Below, in pieces: positions 34,981-46,360 of a DNA stretch of 64,000 nt. This DNA comes from Actinoplanes auranticolor (lineage in GTDB: Bacteria; Actinomycetota; Actinomycetes; Mycobacteriales; Micromonosporaceae). Position 1 is the stretch's first letter; every line of letters starts with the position of its first letter. The notes beneath the pieces were generated by a model. It searched no databases and was not told the origin of the DNA. It saw nothing but the letters and a program-made list of their open reading frames with translations. Both the position numbers and the translations under genes were made by a program. The stretch lies in contig NZ_BOQL01000063.1 in assembly GCF_018332655.1 (NCBI RefSeq), positions 62,001 to 126,000 of the forward strand, in the 5' to 3' direction.

Positions 34981-35885
34981 TCCCGCCCCAGGTCGCGGTG
35001 CGAGGAATGGGCGGACAGGCGGATGTCGCGCAGCTGGGCGGTGAGCTCCTCGGCGATCGCGACGCTGCGGTGCTTGCCGCCGGTGCAGCCGACCGCCACG
35101 GTCAGGTAGCGCTTGCCCTCGCGCTCGAAGCCGGGCGCCGTCGCGGCGATCAGGCTCGCGTAGGTGCCGACGAAGTCGTGGGCGCCCTCCTGGCCGAGCA
35201 CGTAGCTGCTGACGCCTTCTTCCAGGCCGGTGTGCTCGCGCAGCTCCGGCACCCAGAACGGGTTCGGCAGGAAGCGGGCGTCCATCACGTAGTCGGCGTC
35301 GGGCGGCAGGCCGTACTTGAACCCGAACGACAGCACGGTGATGCGCAGCCGCCGGGCGTCCTCGCCGCCGAACAGCTCCTCGACGCGGCGCCGGAGCTGG
35401 TTCACGTTCAGATGACTGGTGTCGATGATCACGTCGGACTGCTCGCGGGCCTCCTCGAGCAGCTTGCGCTCGGCGGCGATGCCGTCGGCCAGACGGCCGT
35501 CACCCTGCAGCGGGTGCGAGCGCCGGACGGACTCGAAGCGCCGGATCAGCACCTCGTCGTCGGCGTCGACGAACACGACGCGCGGCGAGAAACCGCGCTC
35601 CTTGAGCGCGCGGACGGCCCCGGCGAGGTCGGTGGAGAAGGCCCGGCTGCGAACATCCAGAACCATGGCGGTACGCCGGGCCGCCCCGCCCGCCTCGAAC
35701 GCGAGCTGCGCCATGTCCAGCATGAGCGCCTGCGGCAGATTGTCGACGACGTAGAAGCCGACGTTCTCCAGCGCACGGGCCACTGTGCTGCGGCCACCAC
35801 CGGAAACGCCGGTCACCACCACGAGGTCGGTACCGGCCTCGTCGGGTGTGAGCTCCGGAACGAACTCCGGCATCGACTCGGTCAC
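34977..35885 (-). CDS. rapZ: RNase adapter protein RapZ
   Basis: A 302-residue P-loop protein. The nucleotide site is TGVSGGGRSTVARALENVGFYVVDNLP, with Arg in place of the usual Walker A Lys, as in other actinobacterial members. The C-terminal domain has ITVLSFGFKYGLPPDADYVMDARFLPNPFW and VAVGCTGGKHRSVAIAEEL, the metabolite-binding region. In E. coli RapZ binds glucosamine-6-phosphate and steers RNase E; the actinobacterial role is not settled. GTG 35885 follows an AGGAGG ribosome site by 5 nt. It is the first gene of the trio with yvcK and whiA. Confidence 0.93.
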   Translation of the reverse strand: MTESMPEFVPELTPDEAGTDLVVVTGVSGGGRSTVARALENVGFYVVDNLPQALMLDMAQLAFEAGGAARRTAMVLDVRSRAFSTDLAGAVRALKERGFSPRVVFVDADDEVLIRRFESVRRSHPLQGDGRLADGIAAERKLLEEAREQSDVIIDTSHLNVNQLRRRVEELFGGEDARRLRITVLSFGFKYGLPPDADYVMDARFLPNPFWVPELREHTGLEEGVSSYVLGQEGAHDFVGTYASLIAATAPGFEREGKRYLTVAVGCTGGKHRSVAIAEELTAQLRDIRLSAHSSHRDLGRE

Positions 35886-36289
35886 GCACTCCTCCTGAAC
35901 CGCACTGCGCCTGCGCCCCCTCCGGGCGGACACTGCATCCTAGGCCGAAGCACCGACCCGGCACCGCCGGACCTGGTGTCCATTACCCGATCCGGTGCCC
36001 GAAGGGTCCCGCAAGCCGCCCCGATCAACCCACCCGGTGAACGGCGTCCCCACCGCCCGTATTCCACGACCGCCGCCCCGGGGCCGGCGACGCCCTCGCG
36101 CTACGACCGTCACAACCTTCAGCCCGGGGTCGGGACGCCCTCGCGCTACGACGGTCACTACCTTCAGCCCGGGGTCGGGGACGCCCTCGCGCTACGACGG
36201 TCACAACCTTGAGCCCGGCCCCGACAAGCAGCGCACCCGCAGCGGCCGGTGAGCATGCTGCCGGGCCGGCTGATCACGTGGCGGTCGCG
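35886..36289. other. Intergenic region upstream of rapZ
   Basis: About 404 nt between the uvrC stop and the rapZ start. It holds the three-copy repeat at 36090-36224. No conserved gene is seen; the small open frames crossing it merely translate the repeat. The rapZ promoter must lie here but no clear boxes were found. Confidence 0.6.
36090..36224. repeat. Three tandem 45-46 bp repeats
   Basis: Three consecutive copies start at about 36090, 36135 and 36181. Each contains GCCCTCGCGCTACGAC followed by GGTCACAACCTT or a one-base variant and then AGCCCGGGGTCGG. Copies 1 and 2 differ by a C to G change in the centre (ACCGTC versus ACGGTC). The unit is close to a multiple of three but the phase shifts by one base between copies 2 and 3, so it is not a repeated peptide. 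It lies between uvrC and rapZ. Confidence 0.85.
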
Positions 36290-38611
36290 TCAGGGCCGGT
36301 CCAGCGCTGCGACCGACGAGGATGAGGCCTCCGGCCCCGGCTCCCCGGGATCGGCCGGTGGATCTCCCGGGTCCACGGTGTCGGGGGTCGGGATGAGCGG
36401 CCGCGCCGCCCTGTTGCGATTGGCTCCCGCCTTCGTTCTTCCCGCCCCGCCGGTCGCCGGTGTGGCCGGTTCCGGTGCGGTGTCGCCGGCCTTCGTGGTG
36501 TCGGCCAGGGCTGCGAGGACCGCCTCCGCCGTCCGGCGGCCGATCCCCGGGACCTCGGTGACCTCCTCCGGCGTCGCCTGCCCCAGCCGCTTCAGCGACC
36601 CGAAATGCCGCAACAGTGCCTTGCGCCGCGTCTCTCCCAGCCCGGGGATGTTGTCCAGCGCCGAGGCCGTCATGCGCTTGGAGCGCCGCTGCCGGTGGAA
36701 CGTGATGGCGAAGCGGTGGGCCTCGTCGCGTACCCGCTGGAGCAGATACAGCGCTTCGGAGGTGCGGGGCAGGATCACCGGGAAGTCCTCGCCCGGCAGC
36801 CACACCTCCTCGAGGCGCTTGGCCAGGCCGCAGAGGGCCACGTCGGTGATGCCGAGGTCGGACAGGACCGCGGCCACAGCATTGACCTGCGGCTGACCGC
36901 CGTCGACGACGACCAGGTTGGGCGGATACGCGAAGCGGCGCGGCCGCCCGGTCAGCGGGTCGATGCCAGGCAGCTCGCTGGGCACCGGCTCCAAACCGTC
37001 AGCCCCGGCAGCGACATCAGCCGGACCACCACCCAGGCGATCCGCCGAACCATCAGCCGGACCACCGGCCAGGCGATCGGCTGGTCCCTCGGCCAGGCGA
37101 TCGGCTGGTCCCTCGGCCAGGCGATCGGCTGGTCCCTCGGCCAGGACCTCGGCTGGGCCGTCGGCCAGGGCGTCGGGCGGTGGTGCGGAAGCGCCCGGCG
37201 CGGCCTCGGCGCGGTAGCGGGCGAACCGCCGCCGCATCACCTCGCTCATCGCCGCGAGGTCGTCGGTGCCCGAGCCGTCGGGATTTCCCCGGACCGCGAA
37301 GCGCCGGTACTCACTCTTGCGGGCCAGGCCGTCCTCGAAGACCACCATGCTGGCCACCACGTCCGTGCCCTGGATCTGGGACACGTCGAAGCATTCGATG
37401 CGCAGCGGCGCCGTCTCCATGCCCAGCGCCTCGGCGATCTCGTCGAGGGCCTTGCTGCGGGTGGTCAGATCGCCGGCGCGGCGCAGCTTGTGCCGGGCCA
37501 GGGACTCGCCGGCGTTGCGGGCCACCGTCTCCAGCAGGGACCGCTTGTCGCCGCGCTGGGGCACGCGCAGGCTGACCCGGCTGCCGCGGTGCTCGGTGAG
37601 CCAATTCTCCAGCGCTTCGGCGTCCGGGGGCAGGGCGGGCACCAGCAGCTCGCGGGGGACGTCGTTCTCGCCGTGCTCGTCGCCGTACACCTGGGTGCAG
37701 AAGTGGTGCACGAGGTCTCCCGTGGTCAGGTCCTCGACCTTCTCCACGACCCAGCCGCGCTGGCCGCGCACGCGGCCGTCGCGGACGTGGAAGACCTGCA
37801 CCGCCGCTTCGAGCGGGTCCTCGGCGAACGCGACGACGTCGGCGTCGGTGCCGTCGCCGAGCACGACGGTCTGCTTCTCCATCGCCTTGCGCAGGGCGGC
37901 GATGTCGTCGCGCAGCCGGGCCGCCTTCTCGAATTCGAGCTGCTCGGACATCTGCATCATGTCGCGTTCGAGGCGCTTGACGAAGGTGTCGGTGCGCCCG
38001 GCCATGAAGTCGCAGAAGTCGTCGACGATGGCCCGGTGCTCCTCGGCGGAGACGGTGCCGACGCACGGCGCCGAGCACTTGCCGATGTAGCCCAGCAGGC
38101 AGGGGCGGCCGATCTGGCCGGCGCGCTTGAACACGCCGGTGGAGCAGGTGCGGGCCGGGAAGACGCGCAGCAGCAGGTCGAGGGTCTCGCGGATGGCCCA
38201 GGCGTGGGAGTACGGCCCGAAGTACCGCACGCCCTTGCGTTTGGCGCCGCGCATGACCTGCAGGCGGGGGTATTCCTCGTTGAGCGTGACGGCGAGGAAC
38301 GGATACGACTTGTCGTCGCGGTACTTCACGTTGAAGCGCGGGTCGAACTCCTTGATCCAGGAGAACTCCAGCTGCAGCGCCTCGACCTCGCTGCTCACGG
38401 TGACCCAGTCGACGGCGGCCGCGGTGGTGACCATCTGCTGGGTGCGCGCGTGCAGGCCGAAGGTGTCGGCGAAGTACGAATTCAGCCGGCTGCGCAGGCT
38501 CTTCGCCTTGCCCACGTAGATGACGCGGCCGGTGGGGTCACGGAAGCGGTAGACACCGGGGGCGTCCGGAATGGTCCCGGGCGCCGGCCGGTAGCTGGAC
38601 GGGTCAGGCAC
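36290..38611 (-). CDS. uvrC: Excinuclease ABC subunit C with internal repeat insert
   Basis: A 773-residue nuclease of nucleotide excision repair, longer than the usual 600-680. The GIY-YIG domain (GVYRFRDPTGRVIYVGKAKSLRSRLNSYF) makes the 3' cut. The UvrB-binding UVR motif is EQLEFEKAARLRDDIAALRKAME, the RNase H-like domain (PPNLVVVDGGQPQVNAV) makes the 5' cut, and a helix-hairpin-helix pair (LDNIPGLGETRRKALL, VPGIGRRTAEAVL) binds DNA. Between the middle and nuclease domains is a Pro/Ala/Asp-rich insert with an RLAEGPAD repeat, and a 70-residue low-complexity tail follows the last domain. Confidence 0.95.
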   Translation of the reverse strand: MPDPSSYRPAPGTIPDAPGVYRFRDPTGRVIYVGKAKSLRSRLNSYFADTFGLHARTQQMVTTAAAVDWVTVSSEVEALQLEFSWIKEFDPRFNVKYRDDKSYPFLAVTLNEEYPRLQVMRGAKRKGVRYFGPYSHAWAIRETLDLLLRVFPARTCSTGVFKRAGQIGRPCLLGYIGKCSAPCVGTVSAEEHRAIVDDFCDFMAGRTDTFVKRLERDMMQMSEQLEFEKAARLRDDIAALRKAMEKQTVVLGDGTDADVVAFAEDPLEAAVQVFHVRDGRVRGQRGWVVEKVEDLTTGDLVHHFCTQVYGDEHGENDVPRELLVPALPPDAEALENWLTEHRGSRVSLRVPQRGDKRSLLETVARNAGESLARHKLRRAGDLTTRSKALDEIAEALGMETAPLRIECFDVSQIQGTDVVASMVVFEDGLARKSEYRRFAVRGNPDGSGTDDLAAMSEVMRRRFARYRAEAAPGASAPPPDALADGPAEVLAEGPADRLAEGPADRLAEGPADRLAGGPADGSADRLGGGPADVAAGADGLEPVPSELPGIDPLTGRPRRFAYPPNLVVVDGGQPQVNAVAAVLSDLGITDVALCGLAKRLEEVWLPGEDFPVILPRTSEALYLLQRVRDEAHRFAITFHRQRRSKRMTASALDNIPGLGETRRKALLRHFGSLKRLGQATPEEVTEVPGIGRRTAEAVLAALADTTKAGDTAPEPATPATGGAGRTKAGANRNRAARPLIPTPDTVDPGDPPADPGEPGPEASSSSVAALDRP
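37067..37162 (-). repeat. 24-bp tandem repeat inside uvrC
   Basis: Three identical 24-bp units start at 37067, 37091 and 37115, with a diverged fourth at 37139. Flanking degenerate copies are visible from about 37030. On the coding strand the unit encodes RLAEGPAD. The exact identity of the DNA units suggests recent expansion by slippage or unequal exchange. Confidence 0.9.
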
Positions 38612-38650
38612 GACTCAACACTAGTGCGGACCCCTGACATGATTATCCGA

Positions 38651-38690
38651 CCGGAGGCCCGTTGCCGCCGCCACGGCGTCGGGCCTCCGG
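38651..38690 (-). terminator. Hairpin after the Rieske lipoprotein gene
   Basis: Perfect 11-bp arms CCGGAGGCCCG and CGGGCCTCCGG with an 18-nt loop, between the Rieske gene stop (38757) and the uvrC start (38611). No T tract follows, as is common in high-GC actinobacteria. Confidence 0.55.
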
Positions 38691-38756
38691 CCGGAGTGTG
38701 TCGGGGCCGGCGGTGTCGGCAGGATCACGCCGGCCCCAGCTGCCGGGTCGCCGCCG

Positions 38757-39305
38757 TCAGGCCGCGACGATGTTGTCGCCGTCCACCTTGACCTGGGTCT
38801 CGGACAGCGGCTTCTTGGCCGGGCCGCCGGTCGGCGCGCCGTCCTCGATGGAGAAGGTGCTGTTGTGGCACGCGCAGGTGATCACGCCACCGTCGACCTT
38901 GGTCACGTCGCAGCCCTGGTGGGTGCAGACCTTGCTGAACGCCTTGAAGGTGCCCGAGGCGGGCTGGGTGATGACGTAGTCGCCCTTGATGATGCCGCCA
39001 CCCTCGGGGATGTCGGCCACCAGCGCGAGCGCCGCGCCCCCGGAGTCGCCGCCCGAGTCGCCGCCGGAGGTGGAGCCGGTGTCGGCGCCCTTGCTGCCGG
39101 CCGGCGCGGGGTTGTTGCTGAAGTCGCCGCCGCTGGAGCCGTTGCTGCCGGCGCCGCCGGTGTCGGTGCCACAGGCGGCCAGCAGGCAGCCGGCGCCGAG
39201 CGCGGTGGCCCCGGCCAGCACGACGCGGCGCGACGAACCCGCTCCCCCACAGGCCGGCTGGGCGGCGGTGATCTCGGCGTCGGGCCTCGTCTGCACGTCA
39301 GTCAT
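38757..39305 (-). CDS. Tat-exported Rieske (2Fe-2S) lipoprotein
   Basis: A 182-residue protein. A twin-arginine signal followed by a lipobox (SSRRVVLAGATALGAGCLLAAC) suggests Tat export and lipid attachment at the cysteine. A Gly/Ser-rich linker of about 45 residues then leads to a Rieske domain with ligands in KVCTHQGCDV and ITCACHNSTFSIEDG. The protein would sit on the outer face of the membrane as an electron carrier; the partner is not encoded nearby. It lies between uvrA and uvrC with its own terminator. Confidence 0.85.
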   Translation of the reverse strand: MTDVQTRPDAEITAAQPACGGAGSSRRVVLAGATALGAGCLLAACGTDTGGAGSNGSSGGDFSNNPAPAGSKGADTGSTSGGDSGGDSGGAALALVADIPEGGGIIKGDYVITQPASGTFKAFSKVCTHQGCDVTKVDGGVITCACHNSTFSIEDGAPTGGPAKKPLSETQVKVDGDNIVAA

Positions 39306-39470
39306 CTGTTCCGAACCCTTCCCGTACCCCTGATCCGCGCGCTTGCGTCACGCGGCGTTGCTTGTACATACGCTGCCATCCGCGATGTGGTTCATGGGCC
39401 GGGAGGAAAAATGTCGGCCCGGATGCCGCGTTTCGCGGTGTTTTCGGGCGCACCGCGGGCCACCACGCGG

Positions 39471-39497
39471 CGCCCGCCCCAGGTGGCGGGGCGGGCG
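39471..39497 (-). terminator. Candidate uvrA terminator hairpin
   Basis: Perfect 10-bp arms CGCCCGCCCC and GGGGCGGGCG with a 7-nt loop, 29 nt after the uvrA stop. It lacks a T tract. Confidence 0.5.
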
Positions 39498-39525
39498 GGC
39501 GGCGTAGCTGTGTGTTACCTGTGGA

Positions 39526-42483
<2,958 letters not shown>

Positions 42484-42593
42484 AGCCAGCCACTCCGTAA
42501 CGTCAAGACAATGGGCGCCGCCACCCTAGCCACGGGGTACGACAAGTTTTCCGCCAGCGAACTACAGCGCCGTGGGCCGGATCGGCATTCCCG

Positions 42594-44390
42594 TCACCCG
42601 GACGGGCGAACGATGTCCCGGACGTCCCACAGCTGAACCCCGCCGACCTGCTGCGGAGCCTTCCCGAGCAGGTCGGTCAGGATCGTTTCGAGCAGGTCGT
42701 GGTGCGGGGTGCCCGGCACGAGCACCACCACCGCGGCCCGCCAGTAGCTCAGGTCGTTGCGGGCGGCCATCCGGTCGGACACCGTGACCACCGGCATCCG
42801 ACCGTACGCCCCCGCGACGCGTAACAGGTCGGAGGTACGCCGGGGTGCGGCGTTCCAGGAGCCGGTGTTGTTCAGCGGCGGGTCGGCCGGACCCATGAAG
42901 TACCCACGCGGGACGGCGTAATCCAGGCCGGACAGGGCGAACCAGCGCATCCCGGCGCGGCCGGTGGTGACCTCCGGCAACGGCACGGTCACCAGAGTGC
43001 GGCCCTCGCTGACGTAGTCGCGCCACATCTGCTGGGCGATGAACGGCGGCAGCGGGTCGGCCGTGACCACCGGCAGCGGCTTGGGCAGCACCGGCACGAT
43101 CGCCAGGGCCAGGCCGACCCAGAACGCGGTCTGCCGGCGCCGGCTCAGCGTGGGCACCCGGTCGGCGGCCAGCGCCAGCAGCAGGCCGATGATCGTGGTC
43201 GTGACCATCGCGAAGCGGGTGACGCTGACCAGGTCGATCACCGGTACGTGGGCGATCAGCGCGAACGGCAGCGGGATGCCGGTGTCGTAGCCGCCGACCC
43301 GCAGCTCCGGGCCCATCGACATGATCAGCAGGACCAGGCCGGCGATCGCGGCGGCCCGGGCGGCCAGGTTGCGCCACACCAGCACGAGCGAGACCACGAG
43401 CAGCACCAGCAGCGGTACGCCGTAGAACGTGTTCTCCTCGGTCGGGCTGACGCTCAGCTCCCGGGCGATCGCCGCGTTGCCGGCCAGCGACTGACGCGCG
43501 TACGCGCCCAGGGAAAGCAGGTCGGTGACGAACTTGCCCGGCTCGAACGGCTGCCCGCTGTAACTCTGCGGCCCGGTGAACTGGAACCACAGCGGGTACG
43601 CCAGCGGCACCACCGCGGTGACGACCCCCACACCGAGCCCGGCCACGAACCGCCGCCAGTAGCCCTTCACCTCCGCCCACGCCAGCGCCGCGTACGCGAT
43701 CACGAACGCACCCAGCGTCAGCGCCGTGAACAGCAGGACTTCCTCGTTGATGAAGACCTGCAGCACCACCAGCAGCCCGAGCACGACCCCGCCGCGGACC
43801 GCCCGGCCGGGCTCGCGCAGCCGCAGCACCTGCCAGACGATGAACGGCACCACGAACTGCGAGACGAAGTTGATGTGCCCGTTGGCGTGCGACACCATCG
43901 CCGGCGCGAACCCGCACCACAGGCCGCCGATCCAGGCGGCGCGGCGGCTCTCGACCAGGTGCCGCGACAGCACCCAGTACCAGGCGAAGGCCGTACCGGC
44001 GAGGCCCAGAGTGAGCAGCAGCACCACCGTGACGCCCACGCCCAGCCAGTGGGTGACCGGGGCCATCGGCACGCTGAGCGCCAGCTCCGAGGTGTTGGCC
44101 ATCATGTTGACGCCGCCGGGCACGTTCATCCGGTCGCTGAACAGCGGGTTCGCCCCGTGGAAGAGGACCCGCTCGCCGTGCGCCATGGCGAAGGCGAAGA
44201 AGCCGTGGTCGTCGTCGTTGTGCGAGAGCACCCGGCCGGCCGGGTCGATCCAGAGCTGGATCAGCACCAGTACGGCGAGCGCGAGGTAGCTGGTCAGCGC
44301 CCCGAGATCGGAGCGGCGGCGCCGGGCGGGCGCGGGCACCGCCGCGGCCGGGAGGCCGCGCTCGTCCAGGACCTCTTCCACCGCGGGCAC
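42594..44390 (-). CDS. Large multi-spanning membrane protein, possible GT-C-like glycosyltransferase
   Basis: About 598 residues with around ten predicted transmembrane helices. An early extracytoplasmic loop has SHNDDDHGFFAFAMAHGERVLFHGANPLFSDRMNVPGG, an acidic motif in the place where GT-C glycosyltransferases keep their catalytic Asp residues. The last 150 residues (from ADPLPPFIAQQMWRDYVSEG) form a soluble extracellular domain. The family is not certain; related proteins are usually annotated only as membrane or glycosyltransferase-like. GTG 44390 is taken as the start, 22 nt after rsgA, suggesting co-transcription with it. Confidence 0.6.
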   Translation of the reverse strand: MPAVEEVLDERGLPAAAVPAPARRRRSDLGALTSYLALAVLVLIQLWIDPAGRVLSHNDDDHGFFAFAMAHGERVLFHGANPLFSDRMNVPGGVNMMANTSELALSVPMAPVTHWLGVGVTVVLLLTLGLAGTAFAWYWVLSRHLVESRRAAWIGGLWCGFAPAMVSHANGHINFVSQFVVPFIVWQVLRLREPGRAVRGGVVLGLLVVLQVFINEEVLLFTALTLGAFVIAYAALAWAEVKGYWRRFVAGLGVGVVTAVVPLAYPLWFQFTGPQSYSGQPFEPGKFVTDLLSLGAYARQSLAGNAAIARELSVSPTEENTFYGVPLLVLLVVSLVLVWRNLAARAAAIAGLVLLIMSMGPELRVGGYDTGIPLPFALIAHVPVIDLVSVTRFAMVTTTIIGLLLALAADRVPTLSRRRQTAFWVGLALAIVPVLPKPLPVVTADPLPPFIAQQMWRDYVSEGRTLVTVPLPEVTTGRAGMRWFALSGLDYAVPRGYFMGPADPPLNNTGSWNAAPRRTSDLLRVAGAYGRMPVVTVSDRMAARNDLSYWRAAVVVLVPGTPHHDLLETILTDLLGKAPQQVGGVQLWDVRDIVRPSG

Positions 44391-44412
44391 CGGTGAATTG
44401 TGCCAGAGCCGC

Positions 44413-45453
44413 TCAGCGGCGCGGCCTGCGCCGTGACGACCCCGCGGCCTGGGCCAGCCGGGCGGCCCGCCGGCTGCTCTCGACGGCGACCTCGCGGTGC
44501 AGCTTGCGCCAGCTCTCCAGGCGCCGCGGTGGCAGCGTCCCGTCGGCCAGCGCCGCCGCGACCGCGCAACCAGGCTCGCCGTCGTGACCACAATCACCGA
44601 AGCGGCATCGCCCGGCCAGCGCCGTCACATCGGCGAAGGCCCGGTCGAGGCCCGCGGCGGTATCGAGCAGACCCACCCCGCGGATGCCCGGCGTGTCCAG
44701 GACCGCTCCCCCTCCGGGGATCACCACGAGATTGCGGTACGCGGTGGTGTGGCGGCCCTTGCCGTCGGCGCGCCGGATCTCCTGGATGCCCATCACCTCG
44801 GTCCCGGCGAGGGCGTTGACCAGCGACGACTTGCCCGCGCCGGAGCGGCCGAGCAGAGCCAGGGTGCGGCCCGGGGTGACGTAGGGGCGTAACTCGTGGA
44901 GGCCGGTGCCGCGGTGCACGCTGACCGGCAGGACGCGTACCCCGGGCGCCAGCTCGCCGAGCTGGCGCGCGACCGCCTGCGGATCACGCGCGGTGTCGCT
45001 CTTGGAAAGCACGATCACCGGCTGCGCGCCGGACTCCCAGGCCAGCGCGAGCAGCCGTTCCAGGCGGGCGTCGTCGGGTGCCGGGTGCATCGGCTCGACG
45101 ACCGCGACGGCATCCATGTTGGCCGCCAGGACCTGGCCGGCGGAGTCCTTGTCCGAGGTACGGCGGATCAGCGCAGTGCGCCGCGGGAGCACACAGTCGA
45201 CGGTGGTACGCCGGTCGGGCCAGCGCCGCAGCACCACCCAGTCACCGGCACACGGCAGGTTGGCCGGATCGTGCGCGGCGCCGAGCAGCACGCTGCCGGC
45301 CAGGCTGGCCCGGGTCACCCCGGACGCATCGAGAACGGTGCAGACGCCGCGGTCGGCCCGCAGCACGCGGGCCGCGGTGGCGTCGGGACGGTCGAAGGGA
45401 CGATAGGCGGACGCGAGTGTCTCGTCCCAGCCCAGCGCGGACAGGTCAGACAT
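44413..45453 (-). CDS. rsgA: Ribosome small subunit-dependent GTPase A
   Basis: A 346-residue GTPase that aids late 30S maturation. The circular permutation of the family is evident: an OB-fold N-terminal domain, then G4 (VLSKSD), then G1 (LLGRSGAGKSSLVNAL) and G3 (LDTPGIRGVGL). The C-terminal zinc domain reads CRFGDCGHDGEPGC with the expected Cys and His ligands. Length is normal. It is divergent from the mycothiol-isomerase-like gene across about 207 nt and followed by the membrane gene. Confidence 0.93.
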   Translation of the reverse strand: MSDLSALGWDETLASAYRPFDRPDATAARVLRADRGVCTVLDASGVTRASLAGSVLLGAAHDPANLPCAGDWVVLRRWPDRRTTVDCVLPRRTALIRRTSDKDSAGQVLAANMDAVAVVEPMHPAPDDARLERLLALAWESGAQPVIVLSKSDTARDPQAVARQLGELAPGVRVLPVSVHRGTGLHELRPYVTPGRTLALLGRSGAGKSSLVNALAGTEVMGIQEIRRADGKGRHTTAYRNLVVIPGGGAVLDTPGIRGVGLLDTAAGLDRAFADVTALAGRCRFGDCGHDGEPGCAVAAALADGTLPPRRLESWRKLHREVAVESSRRAARLAQAAGSSRRRPRR

Positions 45454-45648
45454 GAGAACCCTTAGGTGAAGGGGAGGCCGCGCCGACCGGCGTCAGGCGG
45501 CAGCCTCCGGGCGAAGCCGGAACGCACGAACGACGAACAGCACGATTCCCACCCCCTCCGCGATCGTCTGGCGCGTCTGCACCGACGGTACGGACGCCGC
45601 TACGGCCACGAAAGCGAATTCCGTGGCGCCCGCGCCCGGGCCACCAAC

Positions 45649-45654
45649 TAGGGT
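45649..45654 (+). promoter_or_regulatory. -10 box of a leaderless gene
   Basis: TAGGGT lies 6 nt before the GTG at 45661. No clear -35 match is seen. Confidence 0.4.
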
Positions 45655-45660
45655 CGTCTC

Positions 45661-46359
45661 GTGACGGTTGACCCGCTTGTGCTGATGACCGATGTCGACG
45701 AGGCCACCGAGCGCCTGATCCGTACCGCCGAGGGGCTGGACGACAGCGCGATGACCGCGCCGTCCGCGCTCCCCGGCTGGACCGTCGGACACGTCCTGAC
45801 CCACGTGGCCCGCAACGCCGACGCCTACACCAACCTGCTGACCTGGGCCCGTACCGGCGTGGAGACGCCGGCCTACGCGTCGCCGACGGCCCGCATGGAC
45901 GGTATCGACGCCGGTGCGGAACGGCCGGTGGCCGAGCAGATCGCCGACCTGCGCGAGGCGCACGAACGCCTCGCCGACGCGGCGGCCGCGATGCTGGCCG
46001 AGGCGTGGACGTTCTTCCTGGCACCGACCGGCGCGTCCGCGGCCGCGGTGCCGTGGGCCCGGCTGCGCGAGGTGGAGGTGCACCACGTCGACCTGGGCCG
46101 CGGCTACAGCCCCGAGGACTGGTCGGACGCCTTCGCGCTGCGGCTGCTGCGCGAGATCGTCACCAACATGCCGGACCTCGACCTGGTGCTGCGCCCGCAG
46201 GGCGTCGAGCACACGCTGACCATCGGCAACCCGGAAGGGGCACCGGAGATCAGCGGCCCGACCCGCTCGATCGCGGCCTGGCTGGCCGGCCGCGCCGACG
46301 GCGGTGACCTCACGGTGTCACCGGACGGCGTGCTGCCCGAGCCCCCGAGGTGGAAGTGA
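45661..46359 (+). CDS. Maleylpyruvate isomerase family mycothiol-dependent enzyme
   Basis: A 232-residue MDMPI protein. Predicted metal ligands are His in GWTVGHVLTHVARNADAY near residue 48-52, and Glu and His in LREVEVHHVDLGRGYSPEDW, the arrangement of the mycothiol-dependent maleylpyruvate isomerase of Corynebacterium. The C-terminal MDMPI domain is present. It is followed after 1 nt by a metallo-beta-lactamase-fold hydrolase, so the two are one operon, probably for handling an electrophile through mycothiol. The natural substrate is unknown; no gentisate pathway gene is present here. Confidence 0.85.
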   Translation: MTVDPLVLMTDVDEATERLIRTAEGLDDSAMTAPSALPGWTVGHVLTHVARNADAYTNLLTWARTGVETPAYASPTARMDGIDAGAERPVAEQIADLREAHERLADAAAAMLAEAWTFFLAPTGASAAAVPWARLREVEVHHVDLGRGYSPEDWSDAFALRLLREIVTNMPDLDLVLRPQGVEHTLTIGNPEGAPEISGPTRSIAAWLAGRADGGDLTVSPDGVLPEPPRWK

Positions 46360-46360
46360 C

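Noticed and set aside
36090..36224. CRISPR array
   Set aside because: The units are contiguous tandem copies without unique spacers, and no cas genes are present.
35995..36252. An 85-residue open frame across the tandem repeat
   Set aside because: The peptide repeat changes frame between copies 2 and 3 and no ribosome site is present, so the repeat is better read as non-coding.
39397..39421. GGGCCG-N13-CGGCCC inverted repeat as uvrA terminator
   Set aside because: The arms are short and the loop large; the 10-bp hairpin at 39471-39497 lies closer to the uvrA stop and is stronger.
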